Of a DNA stretch of 64,000 bases, positions 27,015 to 37,152 are shown one piece after another (positions within the stretch are counted from its first letter, which is position 1; each line of letters begins with the position of its first letter). Position numbers and translations under genes: made by a program. The DNA comes from Treponema sp. Lineage in GTDB: Bacteria > Spirochaetota > Spirochaetia > Treponematales > Treponemataceae. The notes under the pieces were generated by a model. The model did not search any database and was not told the DNA's origin. It saw only the letters and a list, made by a program, of their open reading frames with translations. The stretch covers positions 16,811 through 80,810 of the forward strand of contig JAFZRP010000068.1 of assembly GCA_017619795.1 (NCBI GenBank), read 5' to 3'.

Positions 27015-28442
27015 ATGGGTTTTCGGGATGAATGTGGTGTAGTTGGTATTTATGGTGCGGAAAATGCGGCCGCACTTTCTTACTTTGCGCTTGTAAGCCT
27101 GCAGCATAGAGGACAGGAAAGCGCCGGTATTGCAGTAAGCGACAGTCATGCGGCAGGCAGTGCTGATGCGAAAATAAAGCTGCACAAGGGAATGGGGCTT
27201 GTAAGCGATGTTTTTGAACAGGGACATTTTGAAACACTTCAGGGCGATGTTTCTGTTGGTCATGTTCGTTATGCTACAGCCGGTGGCCGAACGATTGAAA
27301 ATGCTCAGCCCTTCTTAAATACTTTCCGGCTTGGTTCAATTGCACTTGCTCATAACGGTCAGCTTGTAAATTACGAAGAGCTGCGTGAAATGCTGGAAGA
27401 CAGTGGCAGTACCTTTTCTTCCTCAAGTGATACAGAAGTTATTTTAAAGCTGATTGTCCGAAAGTTTATTGAAAAAGGTGGAAAACCGGGCTCCTGCACT
27501 GACGATAATTTTTCCAGCAGCGAAAACCAGAAAAGATTTGTAGAAGCGGTAGTACAGACTGCCGGTATGATAAAGGGCTCATTTGCGCTCTGCATTATGA
27601 CTGAAAATATGCTTATCGGCGTTCGAGACCCGAATGGAATCCGCCCGCTTTGTATTGGAAAAATCACTTCCGGAGATTCTTATATTCTTGCTTCTGAATC
27701 CTGTGCAGTAGATGCAGTGAACGGTGAGTTCTTGCGTGATATTGAACCGGGCGAGGTTATCGTAATTAACCGTGATGGCGTAAAGTCAATTCGTGCAGAG
27801 AAAAAGCCAGACAAGCAGACTTGTATTTTTGAGTATGTTTATTTTGCAAGGCCAGATTCTGTGATTGACGGGATTTCTGTTCAAGAAGTGCGCTATCGTA
27901 TGGGAGAGGTGCTTGCACAGGAATCGGCGGTGGATGCAGATGTTGTAATTGGCGTACCGGACAGTGGACTTGGAGCGGCACAGGGCTATGCCAGAGCCAG
28001 TGGTATTCCGTATGTAACTGGAATTATTAAAAACAAATATATCGGGCGAACCTTTATTGCTCCAACGCAGAAGGAACGCGAGAATATGGTTTATGTAAAG
28101 CTTAATGCAATCCGCAGTGATCTTGAAGGGAAAAAAGTTATAGTGATTGATGATTCAATTGTGCGCGGAACTACGAGTCGCCGCCTTGTTCAAATACTGA
28201 GGCGCGCCGGTGCGAAAGAGGTTCATTTCAGGGTTTCTTCGCCGCCGGTTAAGTTTCCCTGTCACCTTGGAATTGACACTCCAAGTAAAAGTGAGCTTAT
28301 TTCAAGTACGCATGAGCTTGAAGAAATACGAAAAGAAATTGGAGCAGATTCGCTTGCATTTATCAGTCTGGAGGGAATGGTTCGTGCGTTCGGCGCAGAT
28401 TCGTTCTGTAAGGGTTGCTTTAGCGGTGTGTATCCGGTTTAG
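27015..28442 (+). CDS. purF: Amidophosphoribosyltransferase (glutamine PRPP amidotransferase)
   Basis: A 475-residue enzyme that starts purine synthesis from PRPP and glutamine. A short propeptide precedes the nucleophilic Cys in DECGVVGIYG. The glutaminase part continues with LQHRGQESAGIAV and VGHVRYATAG. The phosphoribosyltransferase PRPP motif is VIVIDDSIVRGTTSRR. The C-terminus (CKGCFSGVYPV) resembles the Bacillus-type iron-sulfur class. It lies downstream of gltD, probably in the same transcript, and converges with the ANTAR gene. Confidence 0.95.
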   Translation: MGFRDECGVVGIYGAENAAALSYFALVSLQHRGQESAGIAVSDSHAAGSADAKIKLHKGMGLVSDVFEQGHFETLQGDVSVGHVRYATAGGRTIENAQPFLNTFRLGSIALAHNGQLVNYEELREMLEDSGSTFSSSSDTEVILKLIVRKFIEKGGKPGSCTDDNFSSSENQKRFVEAVVQTAGMIKGSFALCIMTENMLIGVRDPNGIRPLCIGKITSGDSYILASESCAVDAVNGEFLRDIEPGEVIVINRDGVKSIRAEKKPDKQTCIFEYVYFARPDSVIDGISVQEVRYRMGEVLAQESAVDADVVIGVPDSGLGAAQGYARASGIPYVTGIIKNKYIGRTFIAPTQKERENMVYVKLNAIRSDLEGKKVIVIDDSIVRGTTSRRLVQILRRAGAKEVHFRVSSPPVKFPCHLGIDTPSKSELISSTHELEEIRKEIGADSLAFISLEGMVRAFGADSFCKGCFSGVYPV

Positions 28443-28463
28443 TATTGTTTTAAGCTTATCGTC

Positions 28464-29030
28464 TTAGCCCATTCTTCGGATAATTTCTTCGGCAATGGCA
28501 ATACGTTTCATACTGCGGTCCATTGCCTCTTTTTCTATATAGCGGTGAGCTTCTGGCTCTGTCATATTCATGTTCTGCATTAAAAGCATTTTTGCACGGT
28601 TTACCTGCTTAATTTCTTCCATTTTAACCTTAAGCTTTGTGGTCTGGCTGGAAAGCACCTGCACTTTGTATTGAACGGCAATTGCCGCCTTTATCATATT
28701 GTAAAAATAATACTGATCAAATGGATTTGGCATTGTAATTATGCCATAGCCTTCTACGCGGTAGCTGACTTCTTCAAAAAGCTGTTGCGGAGTAAGCAGC
28801 AGAATTGTACTCAAGGATTCCGAAGCATCAATTGCAAAATCAGCACCGCTTCCTTCAGCATAATCAACAAGGATAATGTTATAGACACGCTCAGAAACCC
28901 TGCGGCGCGCTTCGTTGAAGTCGGTTATAACTTCTGTTTCAAAAAGCGGTGGCATGAGCATAACGCTTACAGTTGAGGAAAGCTTTACATCTTTTGTTAC
29001 AACTAAAACGCTGTGGGTATCTTCTGTCAT
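28464..29030 (-). CDS. ANTAR-domain response-regulator-like antitermination protein
   Basis: A 188-residue protein. Residues about 5-115 form a receiver-like domain with ILVDYAEGSG carrying the phosphoacceptor-like Asp. The acidic pocket is reduced (VVTKD) and the usual Lys-Pro is replaced by MPNP. A coiled linker follows. Residues about 130-186 are an ANTAR domain (VNRAKMLLMQNMNMTEPEAHRYIEKEAMDRSMKR...AEEIIRR), which binds hexaloop RNA hairpins and prevents termination. It starts 2 bases after the glnA stop. Eight leaders with matching hairpins lie in this window, one upstream of its own operon. glnA-ANTAR (NitR-like) pairs are known in clostridia. Confidence 0.88.
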   Translation of the reverse strand: MTEDTHSVLVVTKDVKLSSTVSVMLMPPLFETEVITDFNEARRRVSERVYNIILVDYAEGSGADFAIDASESLSTILLLTPQQLFEEVSYRVEGYGIITMPNPFDQYYFYNMIKAAIAVQYKVQVLSSQTTKLKVKMEEIKQVNRAKMLLMQNMNMTEPEAHRYIEKEAMDRSMKRIAIAEEIIRRMG

Positions 29031-29032
29031 TT

Positions 29033-30199
29033 TTAGAATCCAAGAACTTCCTTGATAAATGAACTTCCCTCAGCAATTTTCTTTGCAGAATCGAGAGTGT
29101 CGGGCAGTGTAGGGAGCTTTGCAGAAGCTTTAAAAAGATTTTCATTTATTGCTTCCGGCGGCTCAAGATTGTTTTTAATTCCGTCCAGTGCTGCATGAAT
29201 TAAAAGTGTAAATACAATGTACACATTACATTCGCAGTCCGGTGTACGGATTTCTAAACGGCTTGCATCTTCGTTTGTGGTTGCCGGTACTCGGATAAAG
29301 GTTGAACGGTTTTCGTGACCCCAGGCAATGTAGCGTGGTGCCTTCCAGGAACCAAGTCTGTTGTAAGAGCCTTCCGTGCAGTTCATGTAGTAGGTAATCT
29401 CTTCAGCATGCTTTAAGATTCCTGCAAGAACATTTCGTTTTTTAGAATTATCGGAGCAGGAAATGTTGATATGGAAACCGCTGCCTGCTTTATCTACAAG
29501 AGGTTTTGGTGAAAAGTCTGCATAAAGACCAGCACTTGCGGCACGGGTTCTTACAATCCATTTAAAGGTTGCGGCATTGTCTGCGGCAGAAAGAGCATCG
29601 GAGTAGTGGAAGTCAATTTCGTTCTGGCCTGGACCTTCCTCGTGGTGACTTGCTTCCGGCTGAATGCCCATCTGCTCCAGTGTAAAGCAGATTTCACGAC
29701 GGATGTTTTCACCCTTATCTTCCGGTGCAATATCCATATAACTTGCATTATCAAAAGGAATCTTTGTCGGGAATCCGTTTTCGTCTAGCTTAAAAAGATA
29801 GAACTCAATTTCTGTACCAAAGCGGAACTCCATTCCATAATCCTTTTTAGCCTTCTGAACGGCATTTAAAAGAAGAGTGCGGCAGTCCTTTTTGTAAGGG
29901 GTTCCGTTTGCATAAGAAATTGTACAGAACATGCGGACAACCTTTCCCGTGTTTGGTCGCCACGGAAGGATAGAAATTGTTGTTGGATCCGGATGTAAAA
30001 ATAAATCGGATTTTTCAGGTGATTCAAAGCCATAGATAGCTGAAGCATCGAAGCTCACGCCGTTTTCAAAAGCACTCGCAAGCTGTCCTGCCATAATAGA
30101 AATATTTTTCTGAACACCGCGTAAATCAAAAAAAGCCAGACGTACAAACTTTACATCTTCTTCCTGTACATACTCTAAAACATCGCTTTTTGAATACAT
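29033..30199 (-). CDS. glnA: Short glutamine synthetase (GSI-type)
   Basis: A 388-residue GS with the N-terminal beta-grasp (VRLAFFDLRGVQKNISI) and catalytic motifs GTEIEFYLF, GPGQNEIDFHYSDAL, GSGFHINIS and NRLGSWKAPRYIAWGHENRSTFIRVP. It makes glutamine from glutamate, ammonia and ATP. It is shorter than typical GSI (about 440-470 residues): the C-terminal part that normally carries the adenylylation loop is abbreviated. It sits between pyrG and the ANTAR regulator in one operon, with GAGGAAAA before the ATG. It coexists with a type III enzyme at 43.7 kb. Confidence 0.88.
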   Translation of the reverse strand: MYSKSDVLEYVQEEDVKFVRLAFFDLRGVQKNISIMAGQLASAFENGVSFDASAIYGFESPEKSDLFLHPDPTTISILPWRPNTGKVVRMFCTISYANGTPYKKDCRTLLLNAVQKAKKDYGMEFRFGTEIEFYLFKLDENGFPTKIPFDNASYMDIAPEDKGENIRREICFTLEQMGIQPEASHHEEGPGQNEIDFHYSDALSAADNAATFKWIVRTRAASAGLYADFSPKPLVDKAGSGFHINISCSDNSKKRNVLAGILKHAEEITYYMNCTEGSYNRLGSWKAPRYIAWGHENRSTFIRVPATTNEDASRLEIRTPDCECNVYIVFTLLIHAALDGIKNNLEPPEAINENLFKASAKLPTLPDTLDSAKKIAEGSSFIKEVLGF

Positions 30200-30227
30200 A
30201 GTTTTTTCCTCAATATTTTATTTTATC

Positions 30228-31956
<1,729 letters not shown>

Positions 31957-31965
31957 GTGCCTGCT

Positions 31966-32177
31966 ACGGAAATCAGTTTTGTAATTGTATATGCACAAAA
32001 AAATAGCTTCCAGTCGAGTTACGTCTTTCAAAACCGCACGCTCGCGTGCTACACGCTGATGTGCCTTGTAATTTTATACGTTTGCCGCCAAAGCGGCAGC
32101 ACATCAGAGTGTTTTTGCAAGCCGTCTCTCTCCTTCACGCTATTTTTTAGAACTCAATTTGTAAGACTGATTTCCGT
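31966..32177 (-). repeat. Structured dispersed element, copy B
   Basis: Second copy, on the minus strand, 32 bp past the carB C-terminal-half stop and in that gene's orientation. Perfect 12-bp outer inverted repeats ACGGAAATCAGT (31966) and ACTGATTTCCGT (32166) bound it. The internal helix CTGATGTGC/GCACATCAG (32107-32099 with 32064-32056 read on the minus strand) is perfect. The small hairpin is GCACG-CGAG-CGTGC (32049-32036). The core ends share AAAAATAGC/GCTATTTTT with copies A and C. It lies just upstream of the pyrG promoter. Confidence 0.8.
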
Positions 32178-32209
32178 GCCGTTATCAAATGACAAAACTC
32201 TGTATCTGG

Positions 32210-33778
32210 TTAGATTTTCGTAATATCCACCAGACTTATATCTTCCTCAGTTAGCCCGCTTTCCAGACACTCTGCTAAGGCGGTGGCAGTGTCCAGGGCG
32301 GTAAGGCATTCTATGTCGCGTTCGACGGCGTGGCGGCGGAATTTAACGCTTTCGGCATCGGGGTTGCGGCCCTTGGCGGAAGTGGAAATTACGTAAGCGA
32401 TTTTGCCGGAGTCGAGCAGAGTGATGATGTTGTCATTTATATTTTCGTGGACCTTGGCAACGTGGGTTACGGGAATGCCGCTTCGTTCAATGGTGTCTGC
32501 ATTACCGCTGGTGCCGTAGAGCTTAAAGCCAAGGTCGTAGAAGCGGCGGGCGAGGGCAGGCAATTCCGGGAGATCCATTTTCTTTACGCTAAACAAGATA
32601 CCCTCCTGTTGATTATGAGGATGAATCATTTTTATTCCGGCGGCAATCATTCCTTTGAAAAGAGCCTCTTCGCGGGTTGGGGCAATTCCAAGAACTTCAC
32701 CGGTGGATTTCATTTCCGGACCGAGCGCTGTATCTACATCCATAAGCTTTTCAAAGCTGAATACAGGAACCTTTACGGCAAAATAATTTGGGGTGCGGTA
32801 GAGACCTGTTCCAAAACCCATGTCGCGGATTTTTTCGCCCATCATAGCGCGGGTTGCAAGCTCGACCATTGGAATGCCGGTAACCTTGCTCAAATAAGGC
32901 ACGGTTCGGCTGGAACGAGGGTTTGCTTCTATTATATAGAGGTCATCGTTCCAGATTAAATACTGGATGTTTACGAGTCCTTTTGTACCAAGTGCAAGGG
33001 CAAGATCGGTTGACTGGCGAACGATTTTTTCTTTTAGTTTCTCGCTGATTGACCAGCTTGGATAAACGGCGATTGAGTCTCCGGAATGGATACCTGTTCG
33101 TTCAATGTGCTGCATTATTCCCGGGAGAAGGACCTCTTCGCCGTCGCAGATTCCGTCAATTTCAAGCTCAATTCCTTCCATATATTTATCGATTAAAACC
33201 GGGTTTTCAATTTTCTGTCTGAGGATGATTGCCATGTATTCCTTTACGTCGGCCGGGGTGTTTGCAATAATCATATTCTGGCCGCCGAGTACATAGCTTG
33301 GGCGGAGCAGAACGGGGTAGGTTATTCGGGCAGCTGCTTCAAGAGCTTCTGCTTCTGTGAAAACGGTTACTCCCTTTGGACGTTTGATTCCAAGCCGATC
33401 GCAAAGCTCTTCAAAACGTTCACGGTCTTCGGCAAGGTCGATTGAATCGGCACTTGTTCCCAGAATAGGAACTCCCTGCTTGTCCAGATATTTTGTAAGA
33501 TTTATGGCTGTCTGTCCGCCGAAGGCTGCAACTACTCCAAGAGGTTTTTCCGTGCGGATAACGTTCATTACATCTTCGCCGGTGAGTGGCTCAAAGTAAA
33601 GTCGGTCCGCTGTGTCAAAATCGGTTGAAACGGTTTCCGGGTTATTGTTGATGATTGCAACTTCGTAGCCCAGCTTTTTCAACGCGCGTACACACTGAAC
33701 ACTCGCATAATCAAACTCAATTCCCTGTCCAATTCGAATAGGTCCAGAACCCAGAACAATTATAGTTCGATTTTCCAT
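32210..33778 (-). CDS. carB: Carbamoyl-phosphate synthase large chain, C-terminal half
   Basis: A 522-residue protein equal to the second half of CarB: ATP-grasp for carbamate phosphorylation (LGSGPIRIGQGIEFDYASVQ, NNNPETVSTDFDTADRLYFEP, RPSYVLGGQNM) and the MGS-like allosteric domain at the C-terminus (LYGTSGNADTIERSGIPV). The split is at the normal junction between halves. The ATG at 33778 follows the leader terminator and a GGGAG site; the upstream frame to 33838 would translate the terminator itself. The other half is at 35.5-37.1 kb, separated by a Nudix and an HD gene. Confidence 0.9.
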   Translation of the reverse strand: MENRTIIVLGSGPIRIGQGIEFDYASVQCVRALKKLGYEVAIINNNPETVSTDFDTADRLYFEPLTGEDVMNVIRTEKPLGVVAAFGGQTAINLTKYLDKQGVPILGTSADSIDLAEDRERFEELCDRLGIKRPKGVTVFTEAEALEAAARITYPVLLRPSYVLGGQNMIIANTPADVKEYMAIILRQKIENPVLIDKYMEGIELEIDGICDGEEVLLPGIMQHIERTGIHSGDSIAVYPSWSISEKLKEKIVRQSTDLALALGTKGLVNIQYLIWNDDLYIIEANPRSSRTVPYLSKVTGIPMVELATRAMMGEKIRDMGFGTGLYRTPNYFAVKVPVFSFEKLMDVDTALGPEMKSTGEVLGIAPTREEALFKGMIAAGIKMIHPHNQQEGILFSVKKMDLPELPALARRFYDLGFKLYGTSGNADTIERSGIPVTHVAKVHENINDNIITLLDSGKIAYVISTSAKGRNPDAESVKFRRHAVERDIECLTALDTATALAECLESGLTEEDISLVDITKI

Positions 33779-33792
33779 CTTTAGCTCCCAGT

Positions 33793-33867
33793 ATAAAAAA
33801 AATGGCGACCCCACGAAAAACAGGGTCGCCATTGACAATTCAACTTCGTTGTTGAAGATAATATATC
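33793..33867 (-). promoter_or_regulatory. Two-hairpin ANTAR leader of carB C-terminal half
   Basis: The clearest canonical ANTAR target in the window. P1 is TTCAAC-AACGAA-GTTGAA (33856-33839), six pairs and a loop with A1 and G4. After two bases, P2 is GTC-AATGGC-GAC (33836-33825), loop A1 and G4, short stem. P2 overlaps the terminator AATGGCGACCC (33833-33823) with GGGTCGCCATT (33811-33801) and T run. A promoter (TATATT near 33865-33860, poor -35) would start the transcript at or just inside P1. Confidence 0.8.
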
Positions 33868-33904
33868 ACTTTTGTTGAAGTGTGGGAAGATAGCTTAAAA
33901 AAAA

Positions 33905-34732
33905 TTATTTCCGTGCGCGCTCATCATTTACAACGTGAATCGGCTGCTTTGCTTTTAATATTTCCGGGATTCTTGTTTTAAGAAAGTCCGGTTTTATACT
34001 GGCATTTGGCAGCTCATCCAGCGGAATCCATCCGATAGATTCTTTTGCGCCGTTCCAGCCGAAGCTTTGAGAATTGAGCTCCTGTGAACCGCGGCTCTTC
34101 ATAAGGAAGTAGAACTCAAGAACGTGGCAGTTTAAGCCGTCAAAGGCAGGGTCGTGTCCTTCAAAGAAGTTTTCACATACAACAGCAAGATGGTCGATTT
34201 CATAATCAACACCGGTTTCTTCTTTTACTTCACGGATAATGCATTCTTCGGCAGTTTCATTCATATGTACGCCGCCGCCGACAGAGTAGTAGTAAGGAGA
34301 TGTAGGATTAGTGATTGCGAGCAGGCAGCCGTTTTCGATTATGATTGCACCGGTTCTGTAGCGGAAAAATTCTTTTCCAACCATAAAGCAGCAGTCAGGA
34401 TAGCCGACTTTTATTTCGCCGAGATTAAGTGGAACTTCAAAATCTATGCAGGATCTTGTTGCGGTGAACGGGCGAACCTTGTTTGAAGCAACAGCTACGT
34501 GGTCCGGATGCTTTGAATAGGCTTCGAGTGCTTCTTTAGATTCAAAGGTGGAGTCGAGCATAAGGTCTCCAGTGGAAGAACCAAGTCTGCCTTCTGTTCT
34601 GACATTAATTTCAATAAGCCCTGGGATTTTACCTTTAAGTCCTTCAAGTCCGGCTTTGATTTCTGCCTTTACAGAAGTTTTTTCTTCTTCCGGCATATCC
34701 TTGAGCGTCCATACAATAATGTGCTTTACCAT
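33905..34732 (-). CDS. Dabb-domain and Nudix hydrolase fusion
   Basis: A 275-residue protein. Residues 1-100 match the stress-responsive alpha/beta barrel (Dabb) family: MVKHIIVWTLKD, LEGLKGKIPGLIEINV, LEAYSKHPDHVAVA. Residues about 115-260 are a Nudix hydrolase with the complete box GGVHMNETAEECIIREVKEETG, which binds Mg2+ and cleaves nucleoside diphosphate-linked substrates. The fusion is unusual to me. It sits inside the carbamoyl-phosphate gene group, possibly co-transcribed with nadE-carA-carB. Substrate unknown; cytoplasmic. Confidence 0.8.
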   Translation of the reverse strand: MVKHIIVWTLKDMPEEEKTSVKAEIKAGLEGLKGKIPGLIEINVRTEGRLGSSTGDLMLDSTFESKEALEAYSKHPDHVAVASNKVRPFTATRSCIDFEVPLNLGEIKVGYPDCCFMVGKEFFRYRTGAIIIENGCLLAITNPTSPYYYSVGGGVHMNETAEECIIREVKEETGVDYEIDHLAVVCENFFEGHDPAFDGLNCHVLEFYFLMKSRGSQELNSQSFGWNGAKESIGWIPLDELPNASIKPDFLKTRIPEILKAKQPIHVVNDERARK

Positions 34733-34789
34733 TTCGTCTATCTCCTTTTTATAATTTTTACCGCGTAAATATTTTGCTTACAATTTTCC

Positions 34790-35404
34790 TTAGGCTTTGA
34801 GCCAGCCCTTCTGAATTGCATTATCCAGATTCTGTTCAATCCATTTGTAAACCGTCGGCATAAACTCTTTTATTATAGCCATTCGTTTTTCTACGGAAGC
34901 CCGATTTGTGCCGCTTTCTACCCAGGTATGTCCGCCGGTCAGCGTATTATGCAGAAATGGCTGAAGTCTGTCCATACAGGCGGCGTATTTTGCATCTGCG
35001 GTTTGCATTGCATCAAACTCTTCCCAGAGACTTCTGATTTCGTCTCCCTGTTCTTTTGGGAGCATTGCAAAAAGCTTGTCGGCGGCAGCCTGTTCCCGCT
35101 GAGCCTTATCCTTGTTGCCGGCTGCATCGTAGGCAAAGGTGTCGCCCGCGTAGATTTCTATTAAATCATGGACAACACACATTTTTACAGCCCGACCAAT
35201 ATCAACTGGCTCAGCTGCGTATTCTGTAAAAAGAAGCGCCATAACCGCAATGTGCCAGGAATGTTCTGCATCATTTTCACGGCGTGAATCATCAATGAGC
35301 ATTGTGCGTCTGAGGATGCTTGTCATTTTGTCAATTTCGGCAGTGAATCTGAGCTGCTGGTCTAACCGGATATTTTTGCTTTCAATAAAATCTTGGATTG
35401 GCAT
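34790..35404 (-). CDS. HD domain phosphohydrolase (HDDC2/YfbR-like)
   Basis: A 204-residue protein with metal-binding motifs H in ENDAEHSWHIA, HD in VVHDLIEIYAGD and a later Asp in CMDRLQPF. This pattern fits HDDC2/YfbR 5'-deoxynucleotidases, which dephosphorylate deoxynucleoside monophosphates. I placed the start at the ATG at 35404; the longer frame to 35569 overlaps the carB N-half and lacks domain similarity. The substrate assignment is by family; it may link to pyrimidine metabolism given the neighbours. Confidence 0.8.
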   Translation of the reverse strand: MPIQDFIESKNIRLDQQLRFTAEIDKMTSILRRTMLIDDSRRENDAEHSWHIAVMALLFTEYAAEPVDIGRAVKMCVVHDLIEIYAGDTFAYDAAGNKDKAQREQAAADKLFAMLPKEQGDEIRSLWEEFDAMQTADAKYAACMDRLQPFLHNTLTGGHTWVESGTNRASVEKRMAIIKEFMPTVYKWIEQNLDNAIQKGWLKA

Positions 35405-35468
35405 AGTGATTACTATAGCACAAAAAAAAGAGACTGTGAAAGAGTAAAATCGATATGCGAAGCCGGAA

Positions 35469-37148
35469 TTAGCTGTGCATTTCTTCCAGGTATGCTTCTG
35501 CTTCGTTTTCGCCGATTGAGCCGTCTGGTTCGCAGCTTGTGGAATAGAAATACGGAGTTTCAGCTGCAAACTCTCCGGCGCAGGTGTCTACCATTTTGAA
35601 GGAGGCCGGCGGGTAGAGAAGTGTGGATGCGGGGGAAGTCTCCCCCCCGTTGCAACCCGCTGCGCGGGTTTCCACTTCCCCCTCTCCTAGGTGGTTCATC
35701 AGCTTTGCTGATTTACCCCCTAAAACCCCGGCTGTTTCCATTTTTATTATATTCTCTACCTTCCACAGGAACCATCTGTCAATTTTTGTAATGTCATGAA
35801 TCTGTTCAACGGTCATAAGTCCGCGCTTTAAAGCCTGGTAAATTGCAAAGATTCTCTGGTCGGTACACTGACCTACAATTGTTTTGATTTTGTCGTCACT
35901 TTCGCGGGCAAAGGCTGGCAGATCAAGGGAACTTGTTTTAAGCTCGGCACCACGTACAGCCTTAAGAAGTGCTTCTTCAAAGCTCTGTCCAATCGCCATC
36001 ACTTCGCCGGTAGCTTTCATTTGTGTACCAAGCTTTCGTGCAGCATATACAAACTTATCGAACGGGAACTTCGGCATTTTTACAACAACATAGTCTAGCA
36101 CTGGTTCAAAGCAGGCTTTTGTTTTCTTTGTGACAAAGTTCGGAATCTCATCAAGCGTAAAGCCAACTGCAATAAGAGCGGCAACCTTTGCAATAGGGTA
36201 GCCGGTTGCTTTACTTGCAAGTGCAGATGAGCGTGATACACGTGGGTTTACTTCGATTACAGCGTATTCAAAGCTGTCGGGATTAAGTGCAAACTGGCAG
36301 TTACAGCCACCTTCAATTTTCAATTCGCTGATAATGTTGAGGGCCGCAGTTCTAAGCATCTGATATTCTTTATCAGCAAGCGTGAGCGTTGGTGCAACTA
36401 CAATTGAGTCTCCTGTATGAACGCCAACCGGGTCTACGTTTTCCATTGAACAGACAGTAATTACGTTACCTGTTGAATCACGCATAACCTCAAACTCAAC
36501 TTCCTTCCAGCCGCTTATACATTTTTCTACCAGAATCTGATGAATTGGCGAGCGGTGCAGGCCGTTGTGAACAATTTCATCGAGCTCTGCTTCTGTGCGG
36601 CAAATACCACCACCTGTTCCACCAAGCGTAAACGCCGGTCTGATAATTGCAGGCAATCCAATTTCATTGTGAACAAAATCAATTGCATCCTCGTAGGTTG
36701 TTACAACTTTTGAAGGAATTACCGGTTCCCCGATTTTTTCCATCATATCCTTGAACATCTGGCGGTCTTCAGCCTTGTCTATCGTTTCGGGCACTGCTCC
36801 AAGCAGCTGAACATTGTGCGCCTCCAGAAAGCCCGATTTTGCAAGCTCCATGCTGAGGGTTAGTCCTGTTTGTCCGCCGAGAGTAGAAAGCAGAGAATCA
36901 GGTTTTTCTTTTTCTATGATTCGTTCAACAGTGCGCAGCGTAAGCGGCTCAATGTAGATTTCGTCTGCCATGCTTTTGTCTGTCATAAGTGTAGCCGGAT
37001 TTGAGTTTACAAGACAAACCTCAAGTCCAAGACTTTTTAACGCACGGCAAGCCTGATTTCCGGCATAGTCAAACTCTGCAGCCTGCCCGATAATGATTGG
37101 TCCGGAACCAATTACCATAACTTTGTGTATATTTTTATTAAGTGGCAT
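35469..37148 (-). CDS. carB: Carbamoyl-phosphate synthase large chain, N-terminal half
   Basis: A 559-residue protein equal to the first half of CarB. It has the carboxyphosphate ATP-grasp domain (GSGPIIIGQAAEFDYAGNQACRAL, NPATLMTDKSMADEIYIEPL, RPAFTLGGTGGG, EVNPRVSRSSALASKATGYPIAKVAA) and a trimmed oligomerisation domain ending with VDTCAGEFAAETPYFYST. Around residues 483-515 a Gly/Ser/Pro-rich stretch encoded by GC-rich palindromes (35605-35690) replaces sequence normally helical. It starts 4 bases after the carA stop. It must pair with the separate C-terminal half. Confidence 0.9.
   Translation of the reverse strand: MPLNKNIHKVMVIGSGPIIIGQAAEFDYAGNQACRALKSLGLEVCLVNSNPATLMTDKSMADEIYIEPLTLRTVERIIEKEKPDSLLSTLGGQTGLTLSMELAKSGFLEAHNVQLLGAVPETIDKAEDRQMFKDMMEKIGEPVIPSKVVTTYEDAIDFVHNEIGLPAIIRPAFTLGGTGGGICRTEAELDEIVHNGLHRSPIHQILVEKCISGWKEVEFEVMRDSTGNVITVCSMENVDPVGVHTGDSIVVAPTLTLADKEYQMLRTAALNIISELKIEGGCNCQFALNPDSFEYAVIEVNPRVSRSSALASKATGYPIAKVAALIAVGFTLDEIPNFVTKKTKACFEPVLDYVVVKMPKFPFDKFVYAARKLGTQMKATGEVMAIGQSFEEALLKAVRGAELKTSSLDLPAFARESDDKIKTIVGQCTDQRIFAIYQALKRGLMTVEQIHDITKIDRWFLWKVENIIKMETAGVLGGKSAKLMNHLGEGEVETRAAGCNGGETSPASTLLYPPASFKMVDTCAGEFAAETPYFYSTSCEPDGSIGENEAEAYLEEMHS
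35605..35735. repeat. GC-rich palindromic insert inside carB N-half
   Basis: A C/G-rich patch within coding sequence contains GGGGGAAGTCTCCCCC (about 35634), AACCCGC-TGC-GCGGGTT (about 35656) and ATCAGC-TTT-GCTGAT (about 35697). The first motif is the exact reverse complement of one in the carA insert. The insert stays in frame and encodes Gly/Ser/Pro-rich residues. It looks like a REP-type element that has colonised a gene. Confidence 0.6.
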
Positions 37149-37152
37149 AATC

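Noticed and set aside
31957..32223. An 88-codon open frame on the plus strand
   Set aside because: It covers copy B of the structured repeat and reads it antisense; sequence varies between copies without regard to any reading frame.
35405..35569. N-terminal extension of the HD protein
   Set aside because: It overlaps the end of carB N-half in another frame and carries no domain; the ATG at 35404 gives a normal HDDC2-like start.
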